Below, piece by piece: positions 7,202 to 15,965 of a DNA stretch of 16,909 nt (positions within the stretch are counted from its first letter, which is position 1; each line of letters begins with the position of its first letter). This stretch comes from Pseudopyrenochaeta lycopersici (taxonomy: Eukaryota > Ascomycota > Dothideomycetes > Pleosporales > Pseudopyrenochaetaceae). The stretch lies in contig NHZP01000155.1 of assembly GCA_003313425.1 (NCBI GenBank), forward strand, positions 1 to 16,909, read 5' to 3'. The translations under genes were made by a program, and so were the position numbers. The notes beneath the pieces were generated by a model. That model saw only the letters and a program-made list of their open reading frames with translations, was not told the origin of the DNA and searched no databases.

Positions 7202-8018
7202 CTACACGTATTGAACAAAATAAGGGTCTCCAAGATAACCAAAACCATCATCTAAGCATTTAAGCCAGTTCTGTCCTGATGGTTGTATTTCTCCTACCGC
7301 ATCGCTAATCCCAGCGAACCAGTCAAGCTTTCCAAACGCCCATACACGGGAAAATCCATCTAAGCGAACAAACCTCGATGAAATCCGGTGTGCACACACA
7401 CAAGGCTCACACTGTGTGTAGAAGGTACATGCGCAGTCGACCCGCGTACTATAGTACCCGAAGCGCAGTCGATAGAACAACGCCTCCACATCTTCGATAT
7501 CCAGCCTCTCCCCCGACGGCGTTGCGATAAGAGGTAAAATGCGCTGCAAAAGCACATCAAAGGCCTCTACCGAAAGCTCCGCAAACACAACAGAACTCCG
7601 CACTTGATCCCTGGCCAGGGTATCCACCTTGAGCACAAGGACCGACTGTGCTCTACCGCCTCGTTCACAGAACTCCTTGTAGTCTTCCAGACACTCTGTA
7701 TGGTCCCAAGAAACGCATTCGCTAGGAAGGCATCCGCTCTCCTTGGTGAGCCACCAAGATTGTTTTCCCGACAGTTCCACATGAACGGTAAGAGAAACAG
7801 AGTCCTCCACAAACTCTGTCATCATGTTAGTTGGGGAGGGCCCAACCTGAGAAAAGAAGTAGATACCTACTAGGAATGTGCCTCCGCACCTCTTGAATGT
7901 TTGCCGCTGTCCCAGCGAAGGGGGAGCCCCTCTGACCCGGCAGAAGCGTGTCCAGTGACAGTAAATGACCGTCACCTGTAACCTCTACAGTACTGCCCTG
8001 TCCCAGGAGCGACCCCAT
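7202..8018 (-). CDS. G6: two-exon family A protein, about 257 aa
   Basis: Exon 1 (8018-7890, 43 codons) matches G1 exon 1. Exon 2 (7846-7202) carries the conserved family A core. The proposed intron (7889-7847, 43 nt) has a weak GTGCGG donor and a strong acceptor (CTACTTCTTTTCTCAG|GTT). The phase is preserved and the spliced length matches G4. The cysteine cluster is C181, C183, C189, C192, C194. The signature W-F-A-G-I-S-D-A-V-G lies at about 219-228, followed by a 17-residue extension rich in Gly, Asp and Tyr that G4 lacks. Other conserved points are W-L-T-K-E-S-G and G-Y-Y-S-T-R-V-D-C. No membrane segment is seen. A 43-nt intron is short for animals; the alternative is a frameshift between two otherwise matching parts, but the pyrimidine-rich acceptor argues for splicing. 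TATATAAG is at 8108-8101. Confidence 0.75.
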
Positions 8019-8100
8019 CGCATTGTAAAAGCAAATAATAAAAGAGAATGTTCATTCCCTACAAACAGTAACACTCCGTGAACGGGGAAGGGGCTCCCCT

Positions 8101-8250
8101 CTTATATATCGATGTCCATGCTATCTTCGCCAAGACCACCTAGTCCCTAGATAGCAGAGCGCTGCTCCCTCCATGTCTCTATGTACATAGACCAATCAGA
8201 CTAAAGATCTGAGAAAATGTGGGCAAGCAGTGATCAGATGATCAGCACGC
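8101..8250. promoter_or_regulatory. Divergent promoter G6/R6
   Basis: The G6 TATA box lies at 8108-8101. The dyads TCTT-CGCC-AAGA, AGCAG-AGCG-CTGCT and TCTATGTACATAGA follow. CCAAT is at 8192-8196, 197 bp from the R6 block. The hairpin around it is TCAGA/TCTGA instead of CAATCAG/CTGATTG. GATCAGATGATC lies next to the RNA start. Confidence 0.55.
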
Positions 8251-8605
8251 GCCCGTGCTCTGCGTTGCTTACTAAGTGCATGCCCCTAAACTAATTCTAG
8301 TTTACCGCTTCGCTACTCGTTCCACTCGCCGGCCCTGCTTAATTGTAAAGTGACAAGGGTAGGCAGCACGAGGCTGCCGACCACTTGACAACTTTCTAGT
8401 GAAAGGAATCATATATAGCACTCGAAAGTTGAGAGAATGGGCCCGTGCCCATCACAACCCGTCTGTGCGCAGAACGCGCCACAGCCCCCATCTGACTCAG
8501 CCTGTCTTCCAGCCACACACAATTGGACTTCGCCATTTTTTTGAGAAGAATGGATGTTCGATATTCCATCCTAAGGGTGGGAGCCCTTACTAACCAAGCT
8601 CTGCC
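8251..8605 (+). ncRNA. R6: structured noncoding RNA repeat, copy 6
   Basis: The invariant block starts at 8389. AGCAC-GCGCCC-GTGCT spans the start (from about 8244). TAAACTA-ATTC-TAGTTTA, the G-C-UUC-G-C mini-hairpin and GGCAGC-ACGA-GGCTGCC follow; the loop is ACGA, not GNRA. The long stem has the short right arm GCACTCGAAAGTTG, shared only with R8. ATGGGC-CCGT-GCCCAT is shared with R4 and R10. The U-run is CCATTTTTTTGAG (8536-8542). The 3' hairpin is AAGGG-TGGGAG-CCCTT, with a new loop. Confidence 0.62.
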
Positions 8606-8942
8606 ATACAAATTCTTTATTCTTCGCAATAACCCTACCTTTACTACAGTAGTACTTATTTCCAGGAAAATTAAACGTACAACTATAATTATGTATAGAT
8701 ATGTACATCCTATAAAGCAACCTAGTAACATGGTTAAAGCATACTTAATACTAACTACATACCTAGCAGAAGGAATGTTATTACTTACCTTACTCTCGAT
8801 AGAACGTTACATACGTACCTTAAACAAATGTACGTGTTCCTACAATAGATACTAACACATAGCATAAAACACATACCATGCCTCACCCAGATCGTAACGC
8901 AGTCCGCGACCACCATAGCAAATAACAAGATCTACAAAAGAT
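8606..8942. other. AT-rich spacer between R6 and G7
   Basis: No gene is supported. The first bases (AAATTCTTTATTCTTCG) match the tail of several modules and contain TTTATT, which reads AATAAA on the minus strand and could be a distant G7 polyadenylation signal. A 110-codon plus-strand frame crosses R6 and this spacer (8523-8855) but has no family support. AGATCT dyads lie around 8929-8944. Confidence 0.35.
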
Positions 8943-9541
8943 CTAATGTGTAGTACTATAATCATTCTCTACCTCTTCGAGATCGTGCACACGAGAATTA
9001 CGCCCTTGCGGACTAACAGCGTTTCTTTGCCTTGCCAATACAGCATCTAGGGATAACTCTCCGAGTGGTAAACGCCGACTTCCGTCCTGCACGAGAGAAT
9101 CCAACTGGTCTCTCCAAGAAACCGTATACTGCGCATACAGACTACTGCTGCCTACCAACTCTGCAACTCGATCCCTAAAGCCGTTAACACGAGCATGCAA
9201 CCATCTTCTCTCATGATCCTCCAGATATGCACCACATATCGATAAATGCGACAACAAGAGACGAATCCGTCCTCTGAAAAAAACTGTTGTATAAGCACAC
9301 GCTCCACTGGCAGGACACTACGTGATACATACCGCCACACACCTAGTCGTGTTGTGTCGAGCACAGACGTGGACGAGTTGCTACCACTAACTGGATATAC
9401 AGCCTGTATAGTTTGCAGCAAGAAACACTCCGTTGTTGTTAATCTTCGATGTGCTTCGCCAAACCGTCGCCACGCTCTCGCCCCCGAACTTGCCCGGGGT
9501 AAACGTAGGCATTCCACGCTGGTGCTGTGCCGTCCAGCCAT
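8943..9541 (-). CDS. G7: spliced family B-like protein, 5' exon structure uncertain
   Basis: The 3' intron is well supported: 9332-9274 (59 nt), donor GTATGT, and acceptor after a T-tract (ACAACAGTTTTTTTCAG|AGG). Exon 2 (9273-8943) encodes a Leu/Arg/Glu-rich helical domain ending in an acidic tail. Two 5' choices exist. (1) The ATG at 9541 gives one exon to 9333 (209 nt); the total is then 180 codons in phase. (2) The ATG at 9512, in another frame, encodes M-P-T-F-T-P-G-K-F-G-G, clearly like the G5 N-terminus also at nucleotide level; it would need one more intron, for example ending at TATACAG near 9400. The homology favours the second, simplicity the first. The TATA-like TATATAGG lies at 9658-9651. 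Function is unknown. Confidence 0.55.
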
Positions 9542-9652
9542 CCGCCCCTCTGCGTACTACAAATGCTGTTTTCAAAGTAAAACAACCTTCAACAACTGTC
9601 TCCGAAACACGCACTCCCTGCGTCTCAGTACTCTGTGAGCGGGCTCCCCTCC

Positions 9653-9821
9653 TATATAGATCTCTGTCTTGCGCAACGCCAAGAGCACCTAGTCCCTAGG
9701 GAGCAGCGGAGTGCCCATTCCATGAATCTATGTCCATAGACCAATCAGAACTTCAGTCTGACCGTGTTGTGGGGGCAGGGGTGCCTCCCACGGGTAACCC
9801 TGCAGTCATCTGACTCACACG
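9653..9821. promoter_or_regulatory. Divergent promoter G7/R7
   Basis: TATATA (9653-9658) serves G7. CTTG-CGCAACGC-CAAG follows. TCTATG-TC-CATAGA precedes CCAAT at 9741-9745, which is 219 bp from the R7 block. As in R5, the extra 22 bp come from a G-rich hairpin (GTGGG...CCCAC, about 9767-9791). Confidence 0.55.
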
Positions 9822-10172
9822 GTCCGTGCTGCGTGTTACTTAAGCGTGCAGCGCCTCTAAACTAATTCTAGTTTAACACTCCGTTGTTCCCTCCACTCAC
9901 AGGCTCTGCTTACAGGTAAAGTGTCGAGGGTCTCCAGCGCAAGGCTGGTGACCACTTGACAACTTTCTAGTGAAAGGAATCATATATACACAAGAAAGTT
10001 GTCGGAGGGGCCCGTGCGCGCAACATTCGCGCCACAGCTGACTCTCCCGAGCCACACCCATGTGACTTAGTGTGCCCCCCCAGCCACAGTTCCTGTGGAC
10101 TTACGCATTTTTTCTTCGGGAAATAGTGTTCCATCCCAAGGGTGCCCACACCCTTCCTAACTGACCTCTGCA
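9822..10172 (+). ncRNA. R7: structured noncoding RNA repeat, copy 7
   Basis: The invariant block starts at 9960. TAAACTA-ATTC-TAGTTTA, an A-C-UCC-G-U mini-hairpin and CCAGC-GCAA-GGCTGG (GNRA) precede it. The long stem has the CACAAGAAAGTTG right arm, like R4 and R10. Before the U-run a perfect hairpin CCACAG-TTC-CTGTGG forms where other copies pair only CCA/TGG. The U-run is GCATTTTTTCTTC (10108-10113). The 3' hairpin is the best of the set, AAGGGTG-CCCA-CACCCTT, followed by ACAAT-TCCTTC-ATTGT just past the end. Confidence 0.65.
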
Positions 10173-10658
10173 CCACAATTCCTTCATTGTACTAAAGCCC
10201 TTGCCATTACGACATTAGCTTTTTTTTTTCTGCAATTTGAAAAAGGTAAACACACTTATAATAATGTACTTTACTGTAACATACAAGAGACCGCAGGAGA
10301 GAGAAGAGGGTACGCGCCCTTGCCTCCGCATCCTCTACTACTGCTTCGCGCCTGATACAGATACCTGTATACTAGACACACTTCTGTGCTGTCCCAGGAA
10401 TGCTACCTGCAACGAAAAATACCTTAAAACGCAGGGTATTTTACTTACACAGTCAAACCAAGACTACGCTTCTACTCTTATTTCTTTTCTCCACTTACTG
10501 TACCCAGTAAGAGACTACAGTCACGTGTACAGTCTGCACATACACTTCTAGTATAACAACAATGTGACGAGACACTGCCTACATTTCTAAACCTGTTCTG
10601 CCCCACCACCAATACTTGGTTGGAAAAGAAGAGGTCGCGCTACTCCCCTATACAACAG
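10173..10658. other. Spacer between R7 and G8
   Basis: The first 60 bases hold the ACAAT/ATTGT hairpin and a T-run (10220-10229). A plus-strand frame with ATG at 10264 runs about 96 codons to 10551. It has an ordinary start and a Cys/Tyr-rich composition but no TATA box, no family and no paralogue in the other spacers, so I do not call it a gene. The rest is untranslated 3' sequence for G8 or is unexplained. Confidence 0.3.
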
Positions 10659-10883
10659 TCATCTGTTCCTGCCTTCACCACCATTGCAATCGTCGTGCTG
10701 TGCCGATTGAGGAGCAAGAGGAGCAGAACATAATATTTCTGCCGCCTGAAGCGCAAGATACTCCGTATTGCCCGCCGTCTCCCCGGCTGCCACTCCCTGG
10801 CCAAGCACCTCCAAAACGTCTACAGCTTCCAGCGCACTACGATCCTCATGCGCGGTCCCCGCACAACCTCCAGATGAAGACAT
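10659..10883 (-). CDS. G8: small acidic protein, 74 aa, likely last exon of a spliced gene
   Basis: The first ATG downstream of the TATA box (11230-11224) is at 10883, over 300 bp away. It opens a 74-residue frame that is Ser/Gly-rich at the N-terminus and then Ala/Glu/Leu-rich and helical (A-L-E-A-V-D-V-L-E-V-L), ending in an Asp/Asn/Gly-rich tail. The leader contains good splice signals: donor GTGCAG|GTACGT near 11147 and an acceptor-like GGTACAG one base before the ATG. This makes a spliced 5' leader plausible. The helical part is loosely like the family B C-terminus. A minus-strand frame further up encodes a leucine run followed by G-V-Q-V-R-C-W that looks like a signal peptide, but the run is made by a GAA/TTC repeat and has no ATG after the TATA box. 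Confidence 0.45.
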   Translation of the reverse strand: MSSSGGCAGTAHEDRSALEAVDVLEVLGQGVAAGETAGNTEYLALQAAEILCSAPLAPQSAQHDDCNGGEGRNR

Positions 10884-11161
10884 CCTGTACCAAGTTCACC
10901 TTGGGCACAAGAAGCGCTGGTACGAAACAGACGCTGGGAGTGATCCCTCACAACCGCCTACGTGGATACTAACGTACGTTTTCCAATAGAAAAACTGCGC
11001 TACACACAGTATACAATCTGCGTAAACAGCCGCAGAATAAGAACAAAACGTATGCTCCGCAACGTAAACCAGCCAGAACTCCACTGGCCCTGTCAACAGA
11101 GACAGTAACGAGACTTCGTCTAAACCTAAGCTGTCCCAGCAACGTACCTGCACTCCGTGTA

Positions 11162-11190
11162 GCAGAAGAAGAAGAAGAAGAAGAAGAAGA
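11162..11190. repeat. GAA/TTC microsatellite
   Basis: There are about nine GAA (AGA) triplets in a row. On the minus strand it is a CTT tract just upstream of the GTACGT donor, in the G8 leader. It would make a strong pyrimidine tract or a slippage site. Confidence 0.85.
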
Positions 11191-11223
11191 CAGAGAACGG
11201 GAGGAGAGGGGGAAGCCACCCCT

Positions 11224-11389
11224 CTTATATCTCTGTCTGTCCAAGTGTCCGTCCACACTCTTGGCATTACTAATACACACTAGTCCCTAGTTAGCAGAGG
11301 TATGCGCATTCCATGTAGTTATATCCATAGACCAATCAGACAACTGATTGAGAGAAGAGTGGGCAACCCAGCGTCATCTGACCCGCACC
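11224..11389. promoter_or_regulatory. Divergent promoter G8/R8
   Basis: ATATAAG on the minus strand (11230-11224) serves G8. CTAG-TCC-CTAG (about 11280-11290) and a weak GCA/TGC dyad follow. CCAAT is at 11332-11336 inside CAATCAG-ACAA-CTGATTG, 197 bp from the R8 block. Confidence 0.55.
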
Positions 11390-11697
11390 GTCCGTGCTCT
11401 GCGTTGCTTACAGGGATCTTTGCCTCTAAACCCCAAGTGGTTTAACACTTCGTTATTCGTTCCACTCATAGGCAAAGCTTAGAGTAAAGTTGCAAGGGCT
11501 GGCAGCACGAGGCTGCCGACCACTTGCTCAACTTTCTAGTGAAAGGAATCATATATAGCACTCGAAAGTTGAGAGAATGGGCCCGTGCGCGCAAAAATAG
11601 CGCCACAGCATCCCAACGTGACTCTCCCGAGCCACAGCATCCTGACTCAGCCTGTCTTCCAGCCACACAGGAATTGGACTTAGCAATTTTTTTTTAA
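11390..11697 (+). ncRNA. R8: structured noncoding RNA repeat, copy 8, without 3' hairpin
   Basis: The invariant block starts at 11529 and is preceded by TTGCT instead of TTGA. GCAC-CGTCC-GTGC, TAAACC/GGTTTA and GGCAGC-ACGA-GGCTGCC form as elsewhere. The right arm GCACTCGAAAGTTG is shared with R6. The variable region is longer, with two extra GCCACAG repeats. The U-run is long (AATTTTTTTTTAAC, about 11687-11695), but the GGG/CCC terminal hairpin and ACTGACTGACC are missing, so this copy appears truncated. Confidence 0.55.
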
Positions 11698-11967
11698 CAC
11701 AAAACTGACGTTTAGCGTACAAATACTCCAACAATGCCACACATGCCTCATACGACCAATGTCATCAATAAACGCTAACGCCCTCATGTTAGCCAACATG
11801 CGCAAAACACTTGCCAAAAACGTACCTTAGTTAGGGAAACACCAATATCCCCATAAAATACTCCATACCACACAACTCCGTGTACCCAACATAAAAGCCG
11901 TACACCTTGAAGTGATGTAACAACAAGGTCACCATATCGCCACAACACAAAGTTCTTGACCAGACTT

Positions 11968-12600
11968 CTAACCGGTCCGTAGGCAAACGGGAACGCAATA
12001 CTCCATAATCGGCTCAAAATCCGGACGTACAACATACGGCCTAAGGGCAGCTGGGTCTGAGATCGTTCCATCCAAAAGTTCGGCATACCCGAACAGCGTT
12101 AACTGACGACAAACAGCAAACGACTCCGTATCGAGCTCCAAGCCGGTTCTGTCAAACCCAATGCCGAAACATCCCAACGACACCTGGTCCTCACAAGCGT
12201 CGCTCCACTGGCAAAGTATCGACACCGCAAATACGCACATATTGCGACTTTGTGCTGCCTTGACAACAACGGCCGCCTTCCAGACACGCGGCGCAAAGGT
12301 AAACCTACGCGAACAAGACCCTACCCGGATCTGCGCAGGAAAGACGACGAGTACATCAAACACGTCGAATAAATCGCCATCCGCGGCCTCGCTTCGACTA
12401 GACAAAACAGGCCTTGCTATCCACGCATCGGCACTACGTTGACCACTCATCGTGGGGTTCATCAAGTAGCGATGAAAGGCTTTGCTGAAGTCCTCCACAC
12501 TTAACATCTTCCCTCCGGGAACAAGCGTATAGCGTATTACCGCAGACCGAAGTCGAACTTCGCACCGCCTCCGCGCAGAATACTCCTTTCCAGTTGGCAT
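11968..12600 (-). CDS. G9: unrecognised protein, 210 aa
   Basis: A single clean frame starts at ATG 12600. It begins M-P-T-G-K-E-Y-S and is basic at the N-terminus. It then has a hydrophobic beta-like stretch (F-D-V-F-D-V-L-V-V-F-P at about 79-89), a Cys-containing middle, and a C-terminus with R-P-D-F-E-P-I-M-E-Y-C. It shares no motif with families A or B and I do not recognise it. Its TATA box (GTATATAAATGG, 12698-12687) is of the TATAAATGG type seen only in G3. It sits 415 bp from the RNA core, not about 290 bp. No intron is needed. A minus-strand frame overlapping the 3' end (11784-12086) may be a shadow or an alternative reading. Confidence 0.72.
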   Translation of the reverse strand: MPTGKEYSARRRCEVRLRSAVIRYTLVPGGKMLSVEDFSKAFHRYLMNPTMSGQRSADAWIARPVLSSRSEAADGDLFDVFDVLVVFPAQIRVGSCSRRFTFAPRVWKAAVVVKAAQSRNMCVFAVSILCQWSDACEDQVSLGCFGIGFDRTGLELDTESFAVCRQLTLFGYAELLDGTISDPAALRPYVVRPDFEPIMEYCVPVCLRTG

Positions 12601-12690
12601 CGCAACCACGCTGATAACAAGGAAAAAAATAAGAAGGGTTAAATAGCATTAAAAGGCAGTCACTGCACCCCGACACTACGGGGACCCCAT

Positions 12691-12966
12691 TTATATACAC
12701 CCTTCTGAGGAATTAACCGACGCAGCCAAACCCGACTGCGTCAACGTACGCAATTCGTGCTTCACACCAACCTATCCAGGATGAGAAAACCAATCTCCGA
12801 AACGCCGCACTACATACGACATATCCAATCACCGTCCAGTGATAACCAATGCCAAGCAGGACTATTCCATAGTCGGCCATATCCTGCCCACTCCCCGTGT
12901 CTATGAACATAGACCAATTAGATCAAAGATCTTGTGAGGCACAGCAATAGTCATCTGACCCGCACC
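12691..12966. promoter_or_regulatory. Divergent promoter G9/R9, long form
   Basis: The G9 TATA box lies at 12698-12691. The extra DNA before the RNA holds several dyads: GACGCAG/CTGCGTC (12719-12742), ATCAC/GTGAT (about 12828-12843) and GACTAT-TCC-ATAGTC (about 12860-12874). GTCTATG-AA-CATAGAC precedes CCAAT at 12913-12917, 193 bp from the R9 block. The hairpin that follows is AGATC-AAA-GATCT. Confidence 0.55.
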
Positions 12967-13283
12967 GTCCGTGCTCTGCTCTGCTTACTAAGTGCAGCGC
13001 CCCTAGCCTACAAGTAGTCTACCGCTTCGCTACTCGTTCCACTCGCCGGCCCTGCTTACATGTAAAGTGACAAGGGTAAGGAGCGCAAGGCTCCTGACCA
13101 CTTGACAACTTTCTAGTGAAAGGAATCATATATAGGCGGTTCGCCACACTAGAAAGTTGAGTCGGGGTCTGTGCGCACGATCTGCGCCACAGCCAACGTG
13201 ACTCTGCATGGCCTCCAGCCACTGTGAAATTGGACTTAGCCAATTTTTTTGAAGGTTCGATGTTCCATTAACCACCCTACGCT
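12967..13283 (+). ncRNA. R9: structured noncoding RNA repeat, copy 9
   Basis: The invariant block starts at 13106. CCTAC/GTAG (as in R1, R2), G-C-UUC-G-C and GGAGC-GCAA-GGCTCC (as in R4) precede it. The inner hairpin GGCG-GTT-CGCC is as in R5. The variable arm is TGTGCGCACGATCTGCGCCACA. The U-run is CAATTTTTTTGAAGG (13244-13250), the most Sm-like of all. The terminal GGG/CCC hairpin is lost; GGTTCGATGTTCC follows and then AT-rich DNA. Confidence 0.62.
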
Positions 13284-13421
13284 AATGTCAGCCTTCGCTT
13301 CCCAGAATATTGCACAGTACTATGCCGTACCACAGCCATGCATACCTTAACAACAGAATTCTACTACCGCACGTACTAATGCTACAAATCAACCATTCTT
13401 CCATGGTCTATCCAACAAAAC

Positions 13422-14317
13422 TCAATCATTCCTAAATATAGTCATCCATAGTAACTCATCTACAGAACAATTACTAAGTGCACCGTCAATAGACAAAGTA
13501 GACGATAACGCAATATGCGGACATGTGAGCCAGTCAAGCGCCAACGGTTGTACAATTCCAACCGCATCACTGTACCCAGGAAACCAGCCGTCTGGACCAC
13601 ATGGGAATGGCCCACTGAACATGTCCCATCTCGTGAAACGTTGCCGATTAAAACGCAACGACAAACAGGACAGACAATGCTCTCGCAATGTGCACCCGCA
13701 CCCCACGCTACTGGAAAATCCGCCTACGTCTAGCAAACCAAACAGCGTATCCACGTCCTCCGCCTGCACAAGATCCCTATCACGTGTATACACACAAGGC
13801 AGCACGCTTTTGATGAATACATCAAATGTATCGGAACAGAGCTTCGCGAACACAACCATGCTCCGCACTTGATTGTATTCTCCTACAACATCTGCTCTCC
13901 AGACAAGAAATGCAGTCAGGGCATTGTCGGCAGACGCACAATTTCCAAAATAGCACCCACACACATTGGGCGCAGAACACTGGCGAGGAGCCTGCCCGCT
14001 CTCCCGAGTGAGCCATACGTCTAAGGCGCCATCCGGCTTTAGATGAAACGTAAAAGAGATGCCTTGCTCCACCAACTCTGCTACTCCGTTAGTTGGGGGA
14101 CCTCCGCCCAACTACTAAAACATCTACAAAAAGAGAACATACTGTCTATGTGCGCCCGCACACAATGTAAGCTAGATGCACTCGCTGCAATAGCTTCCCC
14201 TCGAATTCCTTCTACAAGGCAGTCGATCCCCGACAAAACACGCTCCAGCTGTACGCTAGAAACACTTCCATCATGCTCCGTAGAGATGTGCACTCTGGGT
14301 GACGACGCCATCGTCAT
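13422..14317 (-). CDS. G10: two-exon family A protein, about 281 aa, divergent
   Basis: Exon 1 (14317-14162, 52 codons) starts M-T-M-A-S-S; the second Met is at 14311. Exon 2 (14111-13422) carries the family core. The proposed intron (14161-14112, 50 nt) has the same weak donor GTGCGG at the same protein position as G1 and G6, and ends after a T-tract at TAG. The nearest pyrimidine-tract AG (TTTTTGTAG) would leave two stops in frame, so an AG 12 nt further on is needed. Conserved points are E-L-V-E-x-G-I-S-F, W-L-T-R-E-S-G, a reduced cysteine cluster (CxC-x5-CxxC, third CxC lost) and W-F-P-G-Y-S-D-A-V-G at about 228-237. A 30-residue C-terminal extension is unique to it. TATATAAG is at 14376-14369. 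Confidence 0.7.
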
Positions 14318-14368
14318 TTGGAGTAAACCAAAAACATCACTTCCATGGGCGGGGGAGGCCCTCCCCTG

Positions 14369-14522
14369 CTTATATACCGTGATATCCACGCTGTCTTCGC
14401 CAAGAGTTACTAGTCCCTAGTTAGCAGAGGGCTGCCCATTCCATGTTGTCTACATTCATAGACCAATCAGACAACTGATTGAAAAAAAAAGTGGGCAAGC
14501 AGCGATCCGATGATCAGCACGC
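14369..14522. promoter_or_regulatory. Divergent promoter G10/R10
   Basis: The G10 TATA box lies at 14376-14369. The dyads TCTT-CGCC-AAGA, CTAG-TCC-CTAG and GCAG-AGGG-CTGC follow. CCAAT is at 14463-14467 inside CAATCAG-ACAA-CTGATTG, 199 bp from the R10 block. Confidence 0.55.
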
Positions 14523-14879
14523 GCCCGTGCTCTGCTATGCTTAGTAAGTGCATTGCCTCTAGTCTTATTCAAGACTAACACTTCGTTGTTCCCTCCAGTC
14601 ACAGGCTCTGCTTACAGGTAAAGTGTCCAGGGTAGGCAGCGCGAGGCTGCCGACCACTTGACAACTTTCTAGTGAAAGGAATCATATATACACAAGAAAG
14701 TTGACAGAATGGGCCCGTGCCCATCACAACCCATGTCTGCGCTCCCCGCGCCACAGCTAACGTGACCCTGCGTGACTGTCAGCCACACACAAAATCGACT
14801 TAGCCAATTTTTTTTTTCTGAAAAATGATGTTCAATGTTCCATCCCAGGGCGCCCACACCCTTACTGACTGAGCTCCGC
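14523..14879 (+). ncRNA. R10: structured noncoding RNA repeat, copy 10
   Basis: The invariant block starts at 14662. AGCAC-GCGCCC-GTGCT at the start is as in R6. The next hairpin TAGTCTT-ATTC-AAGACTA keeps the ATTC loop of R5-R7 but has different paired bases, which is direct covariation. GGCAGC-GCGA-GGCTGCC (GNRA) follows. The CACAAGAAAGTTG arm and ATGGGC-CCGT-GCCCAT are as in R4. The U-run is AATTTTTTTTTTC (14808-14817). The GGGCGCCCACACCC hairpin and ACTGACTGAGC close the module, followed by ATAAC-TTCTC-GTTAT. Confidence 0.65.
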
Positions 14880-15495
14880 AATAATAACTTCTCGTTATAC
14901 TGGCTAACCTTCAAAAATCTATACGATATAGTTACTATAGAGTAACACCATATACTATGACTTTATCTTAAAGGAAAATAAAAGACATAAAATACCTATA
15001 AAAAAAAATCCTTCTTGGTTACACCACAAAATACGATCCTCTTAGTTCCACAGAACATCTTAACAAAACGTAGTACACTACACCACGCTTACTAGCTTTA
15101 CTACCATTCTCTTTATTAGCATCCACCATCTAAACATAGGGAAGTCTACAACAAAACGCAGTAGAAGGGTAAAACAAACCACACTACGCGCAGAAACAAT
15201 TATTGTTTTTCTTGCCCTGCAAACACACTACTGTAGGTGAAAGGTACGCAAATCATAGATTGTACAGATAGAGAGACACCCTCGTCTACCGCATCAGCGA
15301 CCGACAAGCTACACAGGGAGAGACCACCGGGGTACGGCTCCGCGACATCGCCTAACGGTATAGCAACTTATCCTATAACGCCTCCTACGATGGCCTACGC
15401 CCACCACGCTGCATGCACGGGGTGTGCACGAGGCAGCTCCCGCACGTAAACATGTCTCCACAGTTGCCTCCAGCACCGCATAATAAGTACCTCCG
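14880..15495. other. Spacer between R10 and G11, mostly unexplained
   Basis: The first 300 bases are AT-rich. A piece at about 14956-14990 (ATGACTTTAT...GGAAAATAAA) resembles one after R3 (about 3958-3990). TTTATT at 15111-15116 (AATAAA on the minus strand) could end the G11 transcript. From 15309 to 15506 a minus-strand frame is Thr/Val/Cys-rich and could be a further G11 exon. I cannot place its splice sites. Confidence 0.3.
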
Positions 15496-15841
15496 CTATG
15501 CACCACACGGCCTACCGGACCACAGCGGCCGAACGAAGAGACGTCCTACGCAGGGCCAAAGGGCTAGGGCCATGGCCAAAATCGAAATGACCAAATGCTG
15601 CCCACAGCTAGCACAGGCACCAACCCTCCGTCCATCGCCTACGTCTCTGCAGATGTCTTCTACAACAAAGACCCTTAACACAAGTGCGTACAACGCATCC
15701 GCGATCCCGCTACACGACCCTATGTCTTCCGCCCAGTGCTACGAATAGAAGACCACTTACGTGAACAACGTTGGGAGGCACCGCCTTCAGCAAGATACCT
15801 CAACCCCTCCCTGGGAAAACCACCGGTTTATCAATGGGCAT
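15496..15841 (-). CDS. G11: possible spliced family B gene, exon borders uncertain
   Basis: The minus strand downstream of a TATA box (TTATAAG, 15972-15966) has no long ATG-started frame. A likely coding exon begins after an acceptor with a good pyrimidine tract (TGGTCTTCTATTCGTAG|CAC, about 15748) and runs open to 15496. It is rich in Ala, Val, Leu, Cys and Asp (for example I-A-D-A-L-Y-A-L-V-L-R-V-F-V-V) and ends with a hydrophobic stretch. ATG 15841 opens a short exon, M-P-I-D-K-P-V-V-F-P-G, which could be the PG-F N-terminus of family B. A donor that keeps phase is CCG|GTGGTT, but it is weak. Assignment to family B is by position and composition only. Confidence 0.33.
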
Positions 15842-15965
15842 CTACCCACAAAACAGTACTGTTACGTTCCTCTTCAACGCTGAGGCGTACGACAAGACGT
15901 TCCACGAAAGGAGCAGCTACTCCAAAACAAAAATGATCATACCATCCGTGGGCGGAGGCAGATCT

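Noticed and set aside
10264..10551. Plus-strand frame of about 96 codons between R7 and G8
   Set aside because: It has no promoter, no paralogue in other cassettes and a composition expected from the strand bias.
11140..11280. Signal-peptide-like leucine run upstream of G8
   Set aside because: The run is encoded by a GAA/TTC microsatellite, and the only ATG in that frame lies upstream of the TATA box.
13251..13263. GGTTCGATGTTCC in R9, similar to a Pol III B box
   Set aside because: It lies after a T-run that would end Pol III transcription, and it is not conserved well enough in the other copies. No tRNA-like fold is seen.
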